Source: Lysobacter_K sp043738095
GTDB taxonomy: Bacteria; Pseudomonadota; Gammaproteobacteria; Xanthomonadales; Xanthomonadaceae
Assembly: GCA_043738095.1 (NCBI GenBank)
Contig: JAYSZI010000109.1
Span: 1-46,391 of the forward strand
Direction of reading: 5' to 3'
DNA: 46,391 bases
Shown: positions 1 through 8,307 of the stretch, in pieces
Layout of the letters: each line of letters starts with the position of its first letter
Numbering within the stretch: position 1 is the stretch's first letter
Program-made: the position numbers and the translations under genes
Notes under the pieces: model-generated
What the model was told of the DNA's origin: nothing
The model's database searches: none
The model's input: the letters and a program-made list of their open reading frames with translations, nothing else

Positions 1-603
1 CGCGGTCTTCTCAAGGTCTTCGGCATTCGTCTTTCCAGCCATGTTCCCCACGGTGCCTACGATGAGACGGTGCGGCCGCTGATTGAAGCTCGCCCCGCCT
101 TCGTGCGGGCGCTATTGCCACTGCTCGAGGCCCGATATGTTTTGTACCGAACCTATTTGAAACTCGACAATGAAGTGAGGGCTGCGGTGCGCACCGATCC
201 GGTCTGCCAGCGTCTGATGACGGTGCCGGGCGTTGGTGCAATCACGGCGCTGACCTTCAGGGCTGCCGTGGACGATCCAACGCGATTCAAGTCATCGCGT
301 ACGGTCGCGGCCCACTTCGGATTGACGCCGCGTCGCTTTCAGTCGGGCGAGACAGACAACGTGGGCCATATTTCCAAAGCCGGCGATCCCGAGGTGCGTA
401 GCGCCTTGTACGTGGCAGCACATGCATTGGTGACGCGCAGCAATCGATGGTGCTCACTCAAGGCATGGGGTGTCCGGCTCGCCAAGACACGTGGTCGACG
501 CCGGGCCGTGATCGCGGTGGCCCGAAAGCTGGCCGTCATCTTGCATCGCATGTGGATCGACTGCACCGAGTTCCGCTGGGGATCCGAGGAGGCGGTGGCA
601 TGA
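1..603 (+). CDS. IS110-family transposase, C-terminal part (5' end outside window)
   Basis: The frame is open from the first base, so this is the last 200 residues of a longer protein, cut by the window edge. IS110-family transposases are DEDD recombinases with an N-terminal RuvC-like domain and a C-terminal Transposase_20 domain; only the second part is visible. It shows the helix-hairpin-helix-like segment TVPGVGAITA (about residues 73-82 of the visible part), then HFGLTPRRFQSG and the IS110-typical ISKAGDPEVRSALY (about 124-137). The frame ends at a TGA with no internal stop, so this portion is intact. Whether the N-terminal catalytic acidic residues are present cannot be seen. The next genes, one broken, fit an accessory edge. 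Confidence 0.9.
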   Translation, partial: RGLLKVFGIRLSSHVPHGAYDETVRPLIEARPAFVRALLPLLEARYVLYRTYLKLDNEVRAAVRTDPVCQRLMTVPGVGAITALTFRAAVDDPTRFKSSRTVAAHFGLTPRRFQSGETDNVGHISKAGDPEVRSALYVAAHALVTRSNRWCSLKAWGVRLAKTRGRRRAVIAVARKLAVILHRMWIDCTEFRWGSEEAVA

Positions 604-985
604 ACTAGACAAGCCACATCCCGGACCCCAACCGGAAGCGTCCCTGCGTGGACGATGGCTTGGATGAAGCCGCAAATGTCTGCTGCGCCTTCTAGCGCGC
701 CCCAAAGCGAGGCTCTCCAATCCGTCAGACCAATGCCTGCAGCGAGCCGAGCTTCACCGAGCCGACTGCGAAAAGAAGCGTGACCCACGCGGCGACGATT
801 CCGACCAACGGAGGAGCAAGACCTTGACACTGCCGCCCGATTAAAGAAGCGGACCTTGGCTTCGCGTAATCCCTGTGCCACACGACCGACCGTCGAGTTT
901 CAAACGACAGCCAGACCCAGCGTGTCGCCCGATCCTGGTCATGCTGGCGCGCGGGTTCTCTTTGCTATCCGATCATGTCGAGAGC
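604..985. other. Gene-free 3' flank of the IS110 element
   Basis: No credible gene lies between the transposase stop and the stop of the next, oppositely oriented gene. The first roughly 230-250 bases probably belong to the element's right end; the exact end cannot be set because IS110 elements lack terminal inverted repeats of the usual kind. The long non-coding tail after the transposase is notable because IS1111-type members carry their guide (bridge) RNA in the right end. No defined RNA boundary can be read here. Confidence 0.4.
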
Positions 986-2719
986 TTACTCACCACGTTG
1001 TTTGGAGAGGTCGTCCCAGATTCGACCGTTCCGCTGCGCGACAGTGGTAACGCCAATGACCACCTCTTCGCCCAAACGATCCTGGAGTTGCTGCAGATAC
1101 AGGCTGCGCGGAATCACCACTTGGCCAGCCGATTCCACGATCCCCGGCGGCTCTTCTGGCAGGAATTTTCCTGGCATCACCTTGCCAACCTGTCCCACGC
1201 TCCAGTTCATTGCGAAGGGTGGCGCTTGGACGACATATTGCTCGTACTCAGTGTTCCAAAACATCTGCTGTGCGCCGGCCCAAGCATGGCCGCGCCCACT
1301 GCCTCGCCGCTGCTGCGCCCGAAGCATGTAGCCTTTCGTGTTGTCATAAAGCGTTCCCGTGGCCCAGCGTTGATGGGGCCCGCTGTCGTTGTTCTCGTTC
1401 ACCGCAAGGCAGTCCAGAAACACATTGGGACCAGATGTGCGTATGCCCGTTACGAATGTATGTCGACCGCCCTCGCCGTAGCATCGCTGGATCAGATTAA
1501 AGGCGGCGTTGCCCTCAATGTGGAACACATAGCGACGCATGCCTTCGGTCTCGCCGTAGCGTGGGTCGAGGTAGGCGAAATCCTCGACAGTGTTGAAGTG
1601 GGCGCCGTGGCGCGTAGTGAAACCGTGTGACACATACCGGGCAGTTACATTGCGAACCCACGAGTCGCGAACGCCGCCGAAAAGTATGGCGGCGTAGGGG
1701 CCGGTGTCCGGAGTGCCTCGTTCGATCCCTGTGTCCGGATTACCTTCGAGGCGGAGGTCTTCGATGCCCACCTGGGCAATGCGATTGGTGTCGGTGCGAA
1801 ATACGCTGCCGCCTCCGAAGCGCGTTTCGATGGCATCCACGATCGGCGCGTCGAGGGAGAGGACGTTGCCATGCACGCCCATAACGACACGCTCGTAATA
1901 CATCGTGTACTCCTTAGCGTCCCAGCCATAACGCGCAGTATCGACGCCCTCGGCGCCAAGCCAGGTGGTGTTGGGTTCCCTGACGACGGCGACCGTGTCC
2001 CCGACGCCATAGCCTTCCGAAGATTCCACTTCGACCCGCATGGCACCAACTGGCAGATAGTCGGTGGTAATAGCGGTTCTGCGCGAATTTGCAGCACCGC
2101 GCGGTGCCGGGGATTCACCCTTTCCGACCTCTATGATATTGCCTCGGCTGGTTGTGATCGTGGAGCGTAGGACGGTGCCACCTGCGCCGCGACCTTCACC
2201 GCGCAAAACCACGCCGCCTGCGCGAAATACCAAGGTATCGTCGAGCCTGTACCGGCCGCGGCGTAACAATACCGCTCCCCGAACCCCACGGCTGTCCGCG
2301 CCCAGTACAGCGACGGCGTCGATTGCCGCTTGGATACGCGCGTGGTCGTCGCCAGTGCTTGGGGTAATGACTTGACGTACCGGAATGCTCTCGCGAGTTG
2401 GCAGGCGGATGCCCCCCCCCCGATAGCCTGCGTGCGAGAAATCCGGCACGATGTTGCGCGCCTCTGTCCCGCCACGTTCGCTGTAAAGCCTGTAGTGCAG
2501 TCGGTCGCCGTCGCCACGCAGGGTGACGAGCGGTGCGTCACGCTGCTTGTTGAGGGGGTGCGCGAACGGCCCCGAGACGCTGCTCGTGTCCTGCGATTCA
2601 TTGCTGCCCGAGCTTTCAAGTGCTTTGTCGCTGCTCGGCGACAGATACTCGCTGCCGCAGCCGGCCAAGCCACACAAAAGCAACGGCCAAAGAACTCGAG
2701 GCAAGGCCAATAGGCGCAT
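986..2719 (-). CDS. Lipoprotein with predicted right-handed beta-helix (pectate-lyase-like) fold
   Basis: A 577-residue protein. The N-terminus MRLLALPRVLWPLLLCGLAGC is a lipoprotein signal with a lipobox ending LAGC, so it should be lipid-anchored in the envelope. After a Ser-rich linker there is a pectate-lyase-superfamily-like region: DDHARIQAAIDAV (about residues 122-134) followed by GAVLLRRGRYRLDDTLVF and GVVLRGEGRGAGGTVLR, the usual first turns of a parallel beta-helix. Later turns are seen in VGIEDLRLEG and SWVRNVTARYVSHG. The substrate is unknown; such folds bind or cleave polysaccharides, but no catalytic set can be assigned. GGAAG lies seven bases before the ATG. The coding strand has ten consecutive G near residue 100, a possible slippage site; as written the frame is open. 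Confidence 0.75.
   Translation of the reverse strand: MRLLALPRVLWPLLLCGLAGCGSEYLSPSSDKALESSGSNESQDTSSVSGPFAHPLNKQRDAPLVTLRGDGDRLHYRLYSERGGTEARNIVPDFSHAGYRGGGIRLPTRESIPVRQVITPSTGDDHARIQAAIDAVAVLGADSRGVRGAVLLRRGRYRLDDTLVFRAGGVVLRGEGRGAGGTVLRSTITTSRGNIIEVGKGESPAPRGAANSRRTAITTDYLPVGAMRVEVESSEGYGVGDTVAVVREPNTTWLGAEGVDTARYGWDAKEYTMYYERVVMGVHGNVLSLDAPIVDAIETRFGGGSVFRTDTNRIAQVGIEDLRLEGNPDTGIERGTPDTGPYAAILFGGVRDSWVRNVTARYVSHGFTTRHGAHFNTVEDFAYLDPRYGETEGMRRYVFHIEGNAAFNLIQRCYGEGGRHTFVTGIRTSGPNVFLDCLAVNENNDSGPHQRWATGTLYDNTKGYMLRAQQRRGSGRGHAWAGAQQMFWNTEYEQYVVQAPPFAMNWSVGQVGKVMPGKFLPEEPPGIVESAGQVVIPRSLYLQQLQDRLGEEVVIGVTTVAQRNGRIWDDLSKQRGE
2412..2421 (-). repeat. Homopolymer tract (ten G on the coding strand) inside the beta-helix lipoprotein gene
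   Basis: Ten consecutive C on the + strand, read as ten G in the gene, encode RGGG of AGYRGGGIRL near residue 100. Gain or loss of one base would truncate the protein early. Tracts of this length are known to slip in phase-variable surface genes of other bacteria. No other coding tract of this length was noticed in the window. Confidence 0.8.
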
Positions 2720-3082
2720 GAGATGGCTTCCGGTTTAAAGTCGAAGCCCGTGGGCAGGACAAGGGCGAAGAGTTGTGCACGGCGTCCAACAGTGCGCCTT
2801 GGTCAATGTCGCTTCGCGTTGCAGTTTAGGTCAGGTATTAACTCATTAACCAATGTTTCAATTCTGGCGCGATTTCGTACGATCAATGCAGCCCACGGCT
2901 ATGGTTGCTTGCGATGGTCCGCACAAGCGCGAGCACCGATGCCTGGTCGCCCCGGTGCTTAGGTCGCTAGCCAAGCTCACGCGGCGCGCAGCCAGGTCCG
3001 GACGAATGGAATTGATGGAGCGTGCCGGGATGGCTATGCAAGTTAAGGGCCCTTGCAGCGAAAAGGGCTTTCTATGTTCATT
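2720..3082. other. Intergenic region with an AT-rich dyad
   Basis: This 363-base stretch lies upstream of the beta-helix lipoprotein gene and downstream of the broken esterase gene, both on the minus strand. It is less GC-rich than its surroundings and should carry the lipoprotein promoter. An imperfect palindrome, GGTATTAACTCATTAACC at 2834-2851, is the only conspicuous element. No RNA gene or convincing coding frame was seen. Confidence 0.5.
2834..2851. promoter_or_regulatory. Imperfect inverted repeat, possible operator
   Basis: GGTATTAACTCATTAACC is a near-palindrome with TTAA half-sites about 115 bases upstream of the beta-helix lipoprotein start. It could bind a dimeric regulator. There is no direct support beyond symmetry and position. 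Confidence 0.2.
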
Positions 3083-4040
3083 TCAACGACCCGCATTCTC
3101 AGCGCTTATCAGGTACTTCAGCCCTTGCGTGAATCCACGCGGCGCTACGCTCTCATGATCTTCGCCATTCAAGACGTCTAGCTTGACACGCAGCGATGGG
3201 TAATCGCGCGACTGTAAGGCTTCTTTCATTCTCAGAGCATCGGAAACGATGTCGACTCGCTTGCCGAACTTGCGCTCCTCGTACTCACCCACGTACATAT
3301 AGACCGAGGCATCCAAATCCTGTTTGCGACGCGCATATTCCTGTTCGAACTTTTCCATGATGTTGCCGTCGTACCAGAACGAGGGGCTGCCTAACACGTA
3401 GCCGGAAAACATTTCGGGCTCAGTAAACAGGATCTGCGCACCCAGCAAGCCGCCATACGAATGACCCAGAAACATTCGCTGCGCCTCATCGCTCCTGTAG
3501 CGGCTTGCCACGAATGGGATCACCTCATCGCGAAGGTAAGTGAGGTATGCATCGCCCTTGCCATGAACTGCGTCGGCTGGAGCGCTGCTAGGGCCGCGTG
3601 ATGTCGGCGTATAGTCCCGGCGGCGGCTGGGCATGCCTTCCTCGCCCAATGCGTAGGAAAGGCCTACCAGAATGAACTCGCCGATTTTCGGACCTTCAAC
3701 GTTCAAACGCCTTGCGATGTTTCGAACGACAGGGAATGCGTAATCGGCGTCGGTCACATAGAGGCTCTGGATTTTCTGAGTAGGACGGCGGGACGCTGAC
3801 AAAAACCTGATAGTCGCGCTTGGATACGAGATCGGGCACATTCCAGACCTCACTGTCGACGATCTCATACGGCATCCCTTCACCTCGCTGCCCGTCGAGC
3901 CGGGACGCTCGCGCCAGGAGAGATGGTTGCGCCCCCGTTCCAGTCGCTTCGTGCTGCGGGTTGACGACCTGCGCTTCAGGAGCCACGGAGCATCCGACGA
4001 GGTACAGCATTACAAGCCCGACTGATAACAGCTTTCCCAA
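3083..4040 (-). pseudogene. Alpha/beta-hydrolase (esterase) lipoprotein gene, broken by a frameshift
   Basis: Two overlapping frames together encode one COG2819/IroE-like esterase. The upstream frame starts best at a TTG (4040) six bases after GGAGAG and gives a lipoprotein signal ending LVGC, then DSEVWNVPDL, RDYQVFVSVPPSY and SENPE. The sequence then continues only in a second frame with LYVTDADYAFPVVRNIARRL, the nucleophile motif GHSYGG, and GEDHESVAPRGF near the end with the expected catalytic His. The break is at about 3765-3775. Family members usually have several residues such as K-x-Y-P-V between NPE and LYVTD; these are missing, so a short deletion with frame change is likelier than a single sequencing error. 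As written only a truncated protein would be made. Confidence 0.7.
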
Positions 4041-4416
4041 TGCACTCTCTCCGCTCTTCCACTGACATACGTCCCCTGTGCCGGCGCTGCTACACATCGG
4101 GTCCGCGCTTCATCTCAAAGTATCACTCGAAAACCGCACGACGTAATGCGGCAGGTCGCTAGTGGAAGCGCGAGCCCTAAGAGCGGGCTGAGATTGGCCT
4201 GGCCTTGTCAAGTTCGGCACGCGACTGCTCAATGTGAAAAGGATCAAGGCTTTGCGGATTGCTGCGATGTGGTAGCGCAGCCGCGCTTAAGACTCCAAAG
4301 CCCAAATCAAACCCCGTAAGTGCGTTTGCCGATGCATGAGCGTCACCGTTCCGCTTGGCTTAGTAGCCCGCTGACGCTGGTCAGCCCACGTCCGCTTCTG
4401 GCCGAAAGCGGCCCAG
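4041..4416. other. Intergenic region, nothing recognised
   Basis: These 376 bases lie between the start of the broken esterase gene and the 3' end of tamB, both on the minus strand. The esterase promoter should be at its left end. No RNA gene, repeat or credible coding frame could be recognised, and no clear terminator with a T tract follows tamB. Confidence 0.4.
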
Positions 4417-7400
4417 CTACTTTTCCTTGCGGTAGTTGACCGACGCGCGGTTCTCCACCGTGCTCGATTCGATCTCGATGTCGAAGCCCTTGCGCAGCAG
4501 ATACTTCAGCGTCAGCACCTGACCGGTGCCCAGCAACGACACGCCGTAGCCGACATACAGGCGCGGCGACAGGTACTTGCCGATGCCGAGCACGCTGCCA
4601 CCCAGTGCACGGCTTTCCATCACGCCGGCGTCGTCCAGGCCAATGCGCGCGCCGAGTTGCGAGGCGAGCAGGCTGCCGCCGGCCGACAGCGCGGCGCTGG
4701 CAGCGTTGAGCTGGCGGCCTTCGTCGCCGCTGATGCTCGACAGCGGCCGACCCAGTGCGAGGTAGGCCAGCGCTTCCGATTGCGAGCTGGCCGGGTTCGA
4801 CCACACGCTCGCGCTTGGCGAGGAGGCACGACCGGTGACGTCGACGCCAGCGGTGACCTGGCCGACTTCGCGTTCGGCGCGGATGTTGAGGATCGGGTCG
4901 CTGAAGGGGCTGTTCGACCAGATCAACCGACCACGGGTGATGTCGAGCTTCTGACCGTACGCGGTGTAGCGGCCGTCGATGTCGAGGCTGCCGGTGGCAG
5001 TCGTCTCACGACCGGGCCGCGCGCGCACGCGTAGGCGCCCGCCGAGACTGCCGTCGAGGCCGAACCCGTTGAGCAAGACGCCGTCGCCGAGCGCGAGCGT
5101 GAGGTCCATGTCCAGCGGCGAGTCTGCGATCGCTTCGGGGTCGACCGGATCGAGCACGACCACGTCCGGCGACGCGGACACGCCTTGGTCGAGGCGTTCT
5201 AGGTCGATGCGCGCCGACGGCACGCCGACGGTGCCGGTGAGCTGCAGCGGTTGCCCGGCGGTGTAGCGAACGACGACATCCGGATCGACCACCGCGCGCA
5301 GGTCGCGGGTGTCCGACAGCAGCACGTTGCTGCCACGCAGATTCAGCACTAAGGGCGTGTCGCCGCCTTGCCAGCCGAGCGTGCCATTGACGTTGAGCGT
5401 GCCTTCGCCCGAACGCACGCTGCCGGCGATGCGTGCGCTGCCGTCGGCTTGCGCGTCGAGACGGAAATCGCCGCCCTGCAGCGTGACCGCGAGCGCAGGC
5501 AGTTCGGTGGTGAACTGCGACAACCGCGCCTGGCCGCCGAGCAACGGCTGCGCGCGCGTGCCGGACAAACGGATACGGCCGTCGAGTTTGCCTTTCGGTT
5601 CGACGATGTCGGGCGAGAAAAGCTCCAACCAGGTGATCTCGTCGGTGTTGGCGGCGATCTCGCCCGACAGCGGCGCGTACGCGTCCCAGCCGGTGCTGAT
5701 GCGCGCGTCGATGCGGCCGTCATCAAAAATCGTCGCGCCGAGTTCAGTCTGCAGCCGTTGCGGATCGAACGTCGCGCGCAGTGTCAGTGCTGAGTAGCGG
5801 AGCAATTCGCGGCGTGAGCGTTCGCTGTTCCTCAATCCGCCGCTGGCCGATGTGATCGTCGCCTGGCCACGCCAGCTGTTGCCGACCGGCCGCACCTGCG
5901 CCGCGACCGCGACGTCGCCGCGCAGCAGCCACGGCCGCTTGTCCTCGCGCTCGGGCAGGTACGGCAGCAGCAACGTCAGCGGCAGGCCATCGCCGTTGAC
6001 GTCGAGACCGCGCCGCGGCCAGTCCGCATTCGCGCACAACGAGCCGCCGCCATTGGAGGCGAGGCAGGCATTGGTCAGCATCCCGCTGCGCCCATCCCAA
6101 CGGAACTGCGCGGGCTGCTGCAGCCGCCATTGCGCGCCACGCGTCGGCGCGAGTTGCAGCGACGCGAGCGCTCCCTGCCAGGTGGCGCCGCGCTTGCTGG
6201 CGTTGCCGGTGAGCGCGAGCGTGCCGATGTCGCCGCGCGCGGTGGCATCGAGTTGCAACGCTTCGACGGCGCCGCGCGCATCGAGCGAGAGCGTGTCGAA
6301 CGCGAGCCCCGCCTGCAGCCCGCTCGCACGGATCGCGAGCGCGCCGTTGCCGCCACGCCATGGCAAACGGCCCTTCGCGCTGAGCGTGGCCGCGCGGTAG
6401 TCGCCGAACCGCAGGTCGTTGCCGCTGAGGTCGGCATCGAGATTCGGCGCATTGCGCGCGCCGGTGAGCAGCAACGAGCCGCGCAGCGTGCCGGTGGCAT
6501 TGGGCAGTAGATCGTCGAGCCGCAATGGCGAGAACCGGGCGTCGATGTCGATCGCGTTGGCGACCGTGCCCTTGGCGTCGATGCGGCTGCCGCCGAGCGT
6601 CACGGCGACATCGCCGCTGTAGGCATCGCCGCGCAGTGCCAGCGTGCCGCGACCACCGAGCGCGCGCCCGCGCAGGCGACCGCCGAGCTGACTGACATCG
6701 AGATTGGCGTCGTAACCGCCGACGCCGGCCGCACGCGCATGGCCGGTCGAGACCAGCTTTCCGTTGACCGCGCCGTCCCAACCGGGGGCGAAATAACCGG
6801 GATCGAAACCGGCCAGGGTCGCGCCGAGATTCCACTGCAGCTTGGGTGCCCATGCGACCGCGCCGGTCACATCGAGCCTGCCGGTCGGCATCGTCGCCTT
6901 GAGCGTCTTGAGTACGACCCGCCGATCATTGCCGCGACCATCGAACTTCACGGTCGCCTGTTGCCGGTCGCGCGTGAGCGTGGCGCCACCGATCGCGGCC
7001 CACGCCTGGCGCGTGCCGGCGATGCCGAGATCGGCATCGGCGCCAACCACCGGCGTGGGCGCGGCGCCTTTGGCTGGCTTGGCTGTCGCGCCGCCCCAGC
7101 GCAGATCGCGGGCGTTGATCGCGAAGCGGTAACTCGCGTTTTCCGGCACGCGGAAGTCCGCGCGTCCACGCAACGTCGCGCGGCCCCCGAACACCTGCAG
7201 TGCGAGTGGCTGCACGTCCAGCACCTGATCGGCCACGCGCAGCTTCGACGGCAGGATGGTCGCGTTGAAGCCGCCTTGGGCGACCGTGCCGCGCACGTTC
7301 GCGTTGCCACCGACACCGTTGGCATCGAGCTGCAACGCGAGCGGGGTCGCGCTCGGCGCGGTGCCGGGTGTGGTCAGCGGACCGACATCGAGCGCGTCGG

Positions 7401-8307
7401 CCCTGGCGCGCAGCTGCCAACGTGGGCGGTGCTTACCGCGCAACGACAGTGTCGCGCGCAACGGCCCGGGCGCCGCGCCCGCGAGTGCGACGTCCATGCG
7501 CGCGAGATCGCCCTTGGCCACCAACCCCAGCCGCGCCGGCGTGCGTCCAGCCGCTGCCGGCAACACCGCGGTCGCGATCAGGTCGGTGCGATAGTCGTCG
7601 CGCGGCGCGTACTGCCCGTGCACGCTGAAGCGGCCGCGGTCGCTGTCGATGGCGAGGCGCTCGACCAGCAATTTGCCGAGTTGCGCATCCAGTCCGCCGC
7701 GCAGCGTGCGGATGTTGATCACCGGCGCGCCTTCCCGCGTGACCCGCAGCCCGTCGATGCGCACGTCGCCGGCCTGCAACCACAGCGGCGGGTTGATCTG
7801 CGGCAGCGAGTCCGGCCAGCGCGGCAACTCGAACGGTTCGCGGCTGTCCGACAAGGCCAGCGTCGCGCCGGAGATCTGCAGGGTTTCAAGACGCAGGCGT
7901 CGTCCGAGCAGCGGTCGCAGCGCGAAATCGAAATACACACGATCGGCCGTGAACAGCATCGGCCCGCTGGGTTTGCAGGCCTCGTCATCGGGTAGGCAGA
8001 CGGGCGTGTAGGCGAAACGCAGGCCGCGCAACGTCAATGGTCCGTACGCGGAGCCCTCAGCTTGTTGCCAGGTCAATGCGGCGTTGTCGGGCAGGCGCGC
8101 GACGATCTGGCGCAGCAACAGGTCGCGGCCACCGATCGTGGTCAGCAGCCAGTACGCGAACACCACCACCACCAGCGTCATCGCGCCGGCCAGCACGCTC
8201 GCGCGCACGCCGAGGTAGCGCAGGCGCGTGCGCCGCTGCTGGCGCAGCTCTGCGATGCGCTGATCGCTCGCGTCGGGTGTCGCGTCTTCCGTGCCGGCCG
8301 GCCTCAC
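4417..8307 (-). CDS. tamB: Translocation and assembly module inner-membrane protein TamB
   Basis: A 1296-residue AsmA-like protein of the TamB/YtfN family, which spans the periplasm and works with TamA in inserting outer-membrane proteins and in moving phospholipid to the outer membrane. The GTG at 8307 was chosen because it overlaps the tamA stop as GTGA; the frame is open further upstream but inside tamA. An uncleaved N-terminal membrane segment (VLAGAMTLVVVVFAYWLLTT, about residues 38-57) follows a basic stretch. The middle is a long run of alternating beta-strand sequence with repeated G-x-L-x-hydrophobic patterns. The C-terminal DUF490 domain is clear: GRLIWSNSPFSDPILNIRAER, then YLALGRPLSS and SPRLYVGYGVSLLG before the end. 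Length is normal for the family (about 1250-1400). Confidence 0.95.
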   Translation of the reverse strand: MRPAGTEDATPDASDQRIAELRQQRRTRLRYLGVRASVLAGAMTLVVVVFAYWLLTTIGGRDLLLRQIVARLPDNAALTWQQAEGSAYGPLTLRGLRFAYTPVCLPDDEACKPSGPMLFTADRVYFDFALRPLLGRRLRLETLQISGATLALSDSREPFELPRWPDSLPQINPPLWLQAGDVRIDGLRVTREGAPVINIRTLRGGLDAQLGKLLVERLAIDSDRGRFSVHGQYAPRDDYRTDLIATAVLPAAAGRTPARLGLVAKGDLARMDVALAGAAPGPLRATLSLRGKHRPRWQLRARADALDVGPLTTPGTAPSATPLALQLDANGVGGNANVRGTVAQGGFNATILPSKLRVADQVLDVQPLALQVFGGRATLRGRADFRVPENASYRFAINARDLRWGGATAKPAKGAAPTPVVGADADLGIAGTRQAWAAIGGATLTRDRQQATVKFDGRGNDRRVVLKTLKATMPTGRLDVTGAVAWAPKLQWNLGATLAGFDPGYFAPGWDGAVNGKLVSTGHARAAGVGGYDANLDVSQLGGRLRGRALGGRGTLALRGDAYSGDVAVTLGGSRIDAKGTVANAIDIDARFSPLRLDDLLPNATGTLRGSLLLTGARNAPNLDADLSGNDLRFGDYRAATLSAKGRLPWRGGNGALAIRASGLQAGLAFDTLSLDARGAVEALQLDATARGDIGTLALTGNASKRGATWQGALASLQLAPTRGAQWRLQQPAQFRWDGRSGMLTNACLASNGGGSLCANADWPRRGLDVNGDGLPLTLLLPYLPEREDKRPWLLRGDVAVAAQVRPVGNSWRGQATITSASGGLRNSERSRRELLRYSALTLRATFDPQRLQTELGATIFDDGRIDARISTGWDAYAPLSGEIAANTDEITWLELFSPDIVEPKGKLDGRIRLSGTRAQPLLGGQARLSQFTTELPALAVTLQGGDFRLDAQADGSARIAGSVRSGEGTLNVNGTLGWQGGDTPLVLNLRGSNVLLSDTRDLRAVVDPDVVVRYTAGQPLQLTGTVGVPSARIDLERLDQGVSASPDVVVLDPVDPEAIADSPLDMDLTLALGDGVLLNGFGLDGSLGGRLRVRARPGRETTATGSLDIDGRYTAYGQKLDITRGRLIWSNSPFSDPILNIRAEREVGQVTAGVDVTGRASSPSASVWSNPASSQSEALAYLALGRPLSSISGDEGRQLNAASAALSAGGSLLASQLGARIGLDDAGVMESRALGGSVLGIGKYLSPRLYVGYGVSLLGTGQVLTLKYLLRKGFDIEIESSTVENRASVNYRKEK

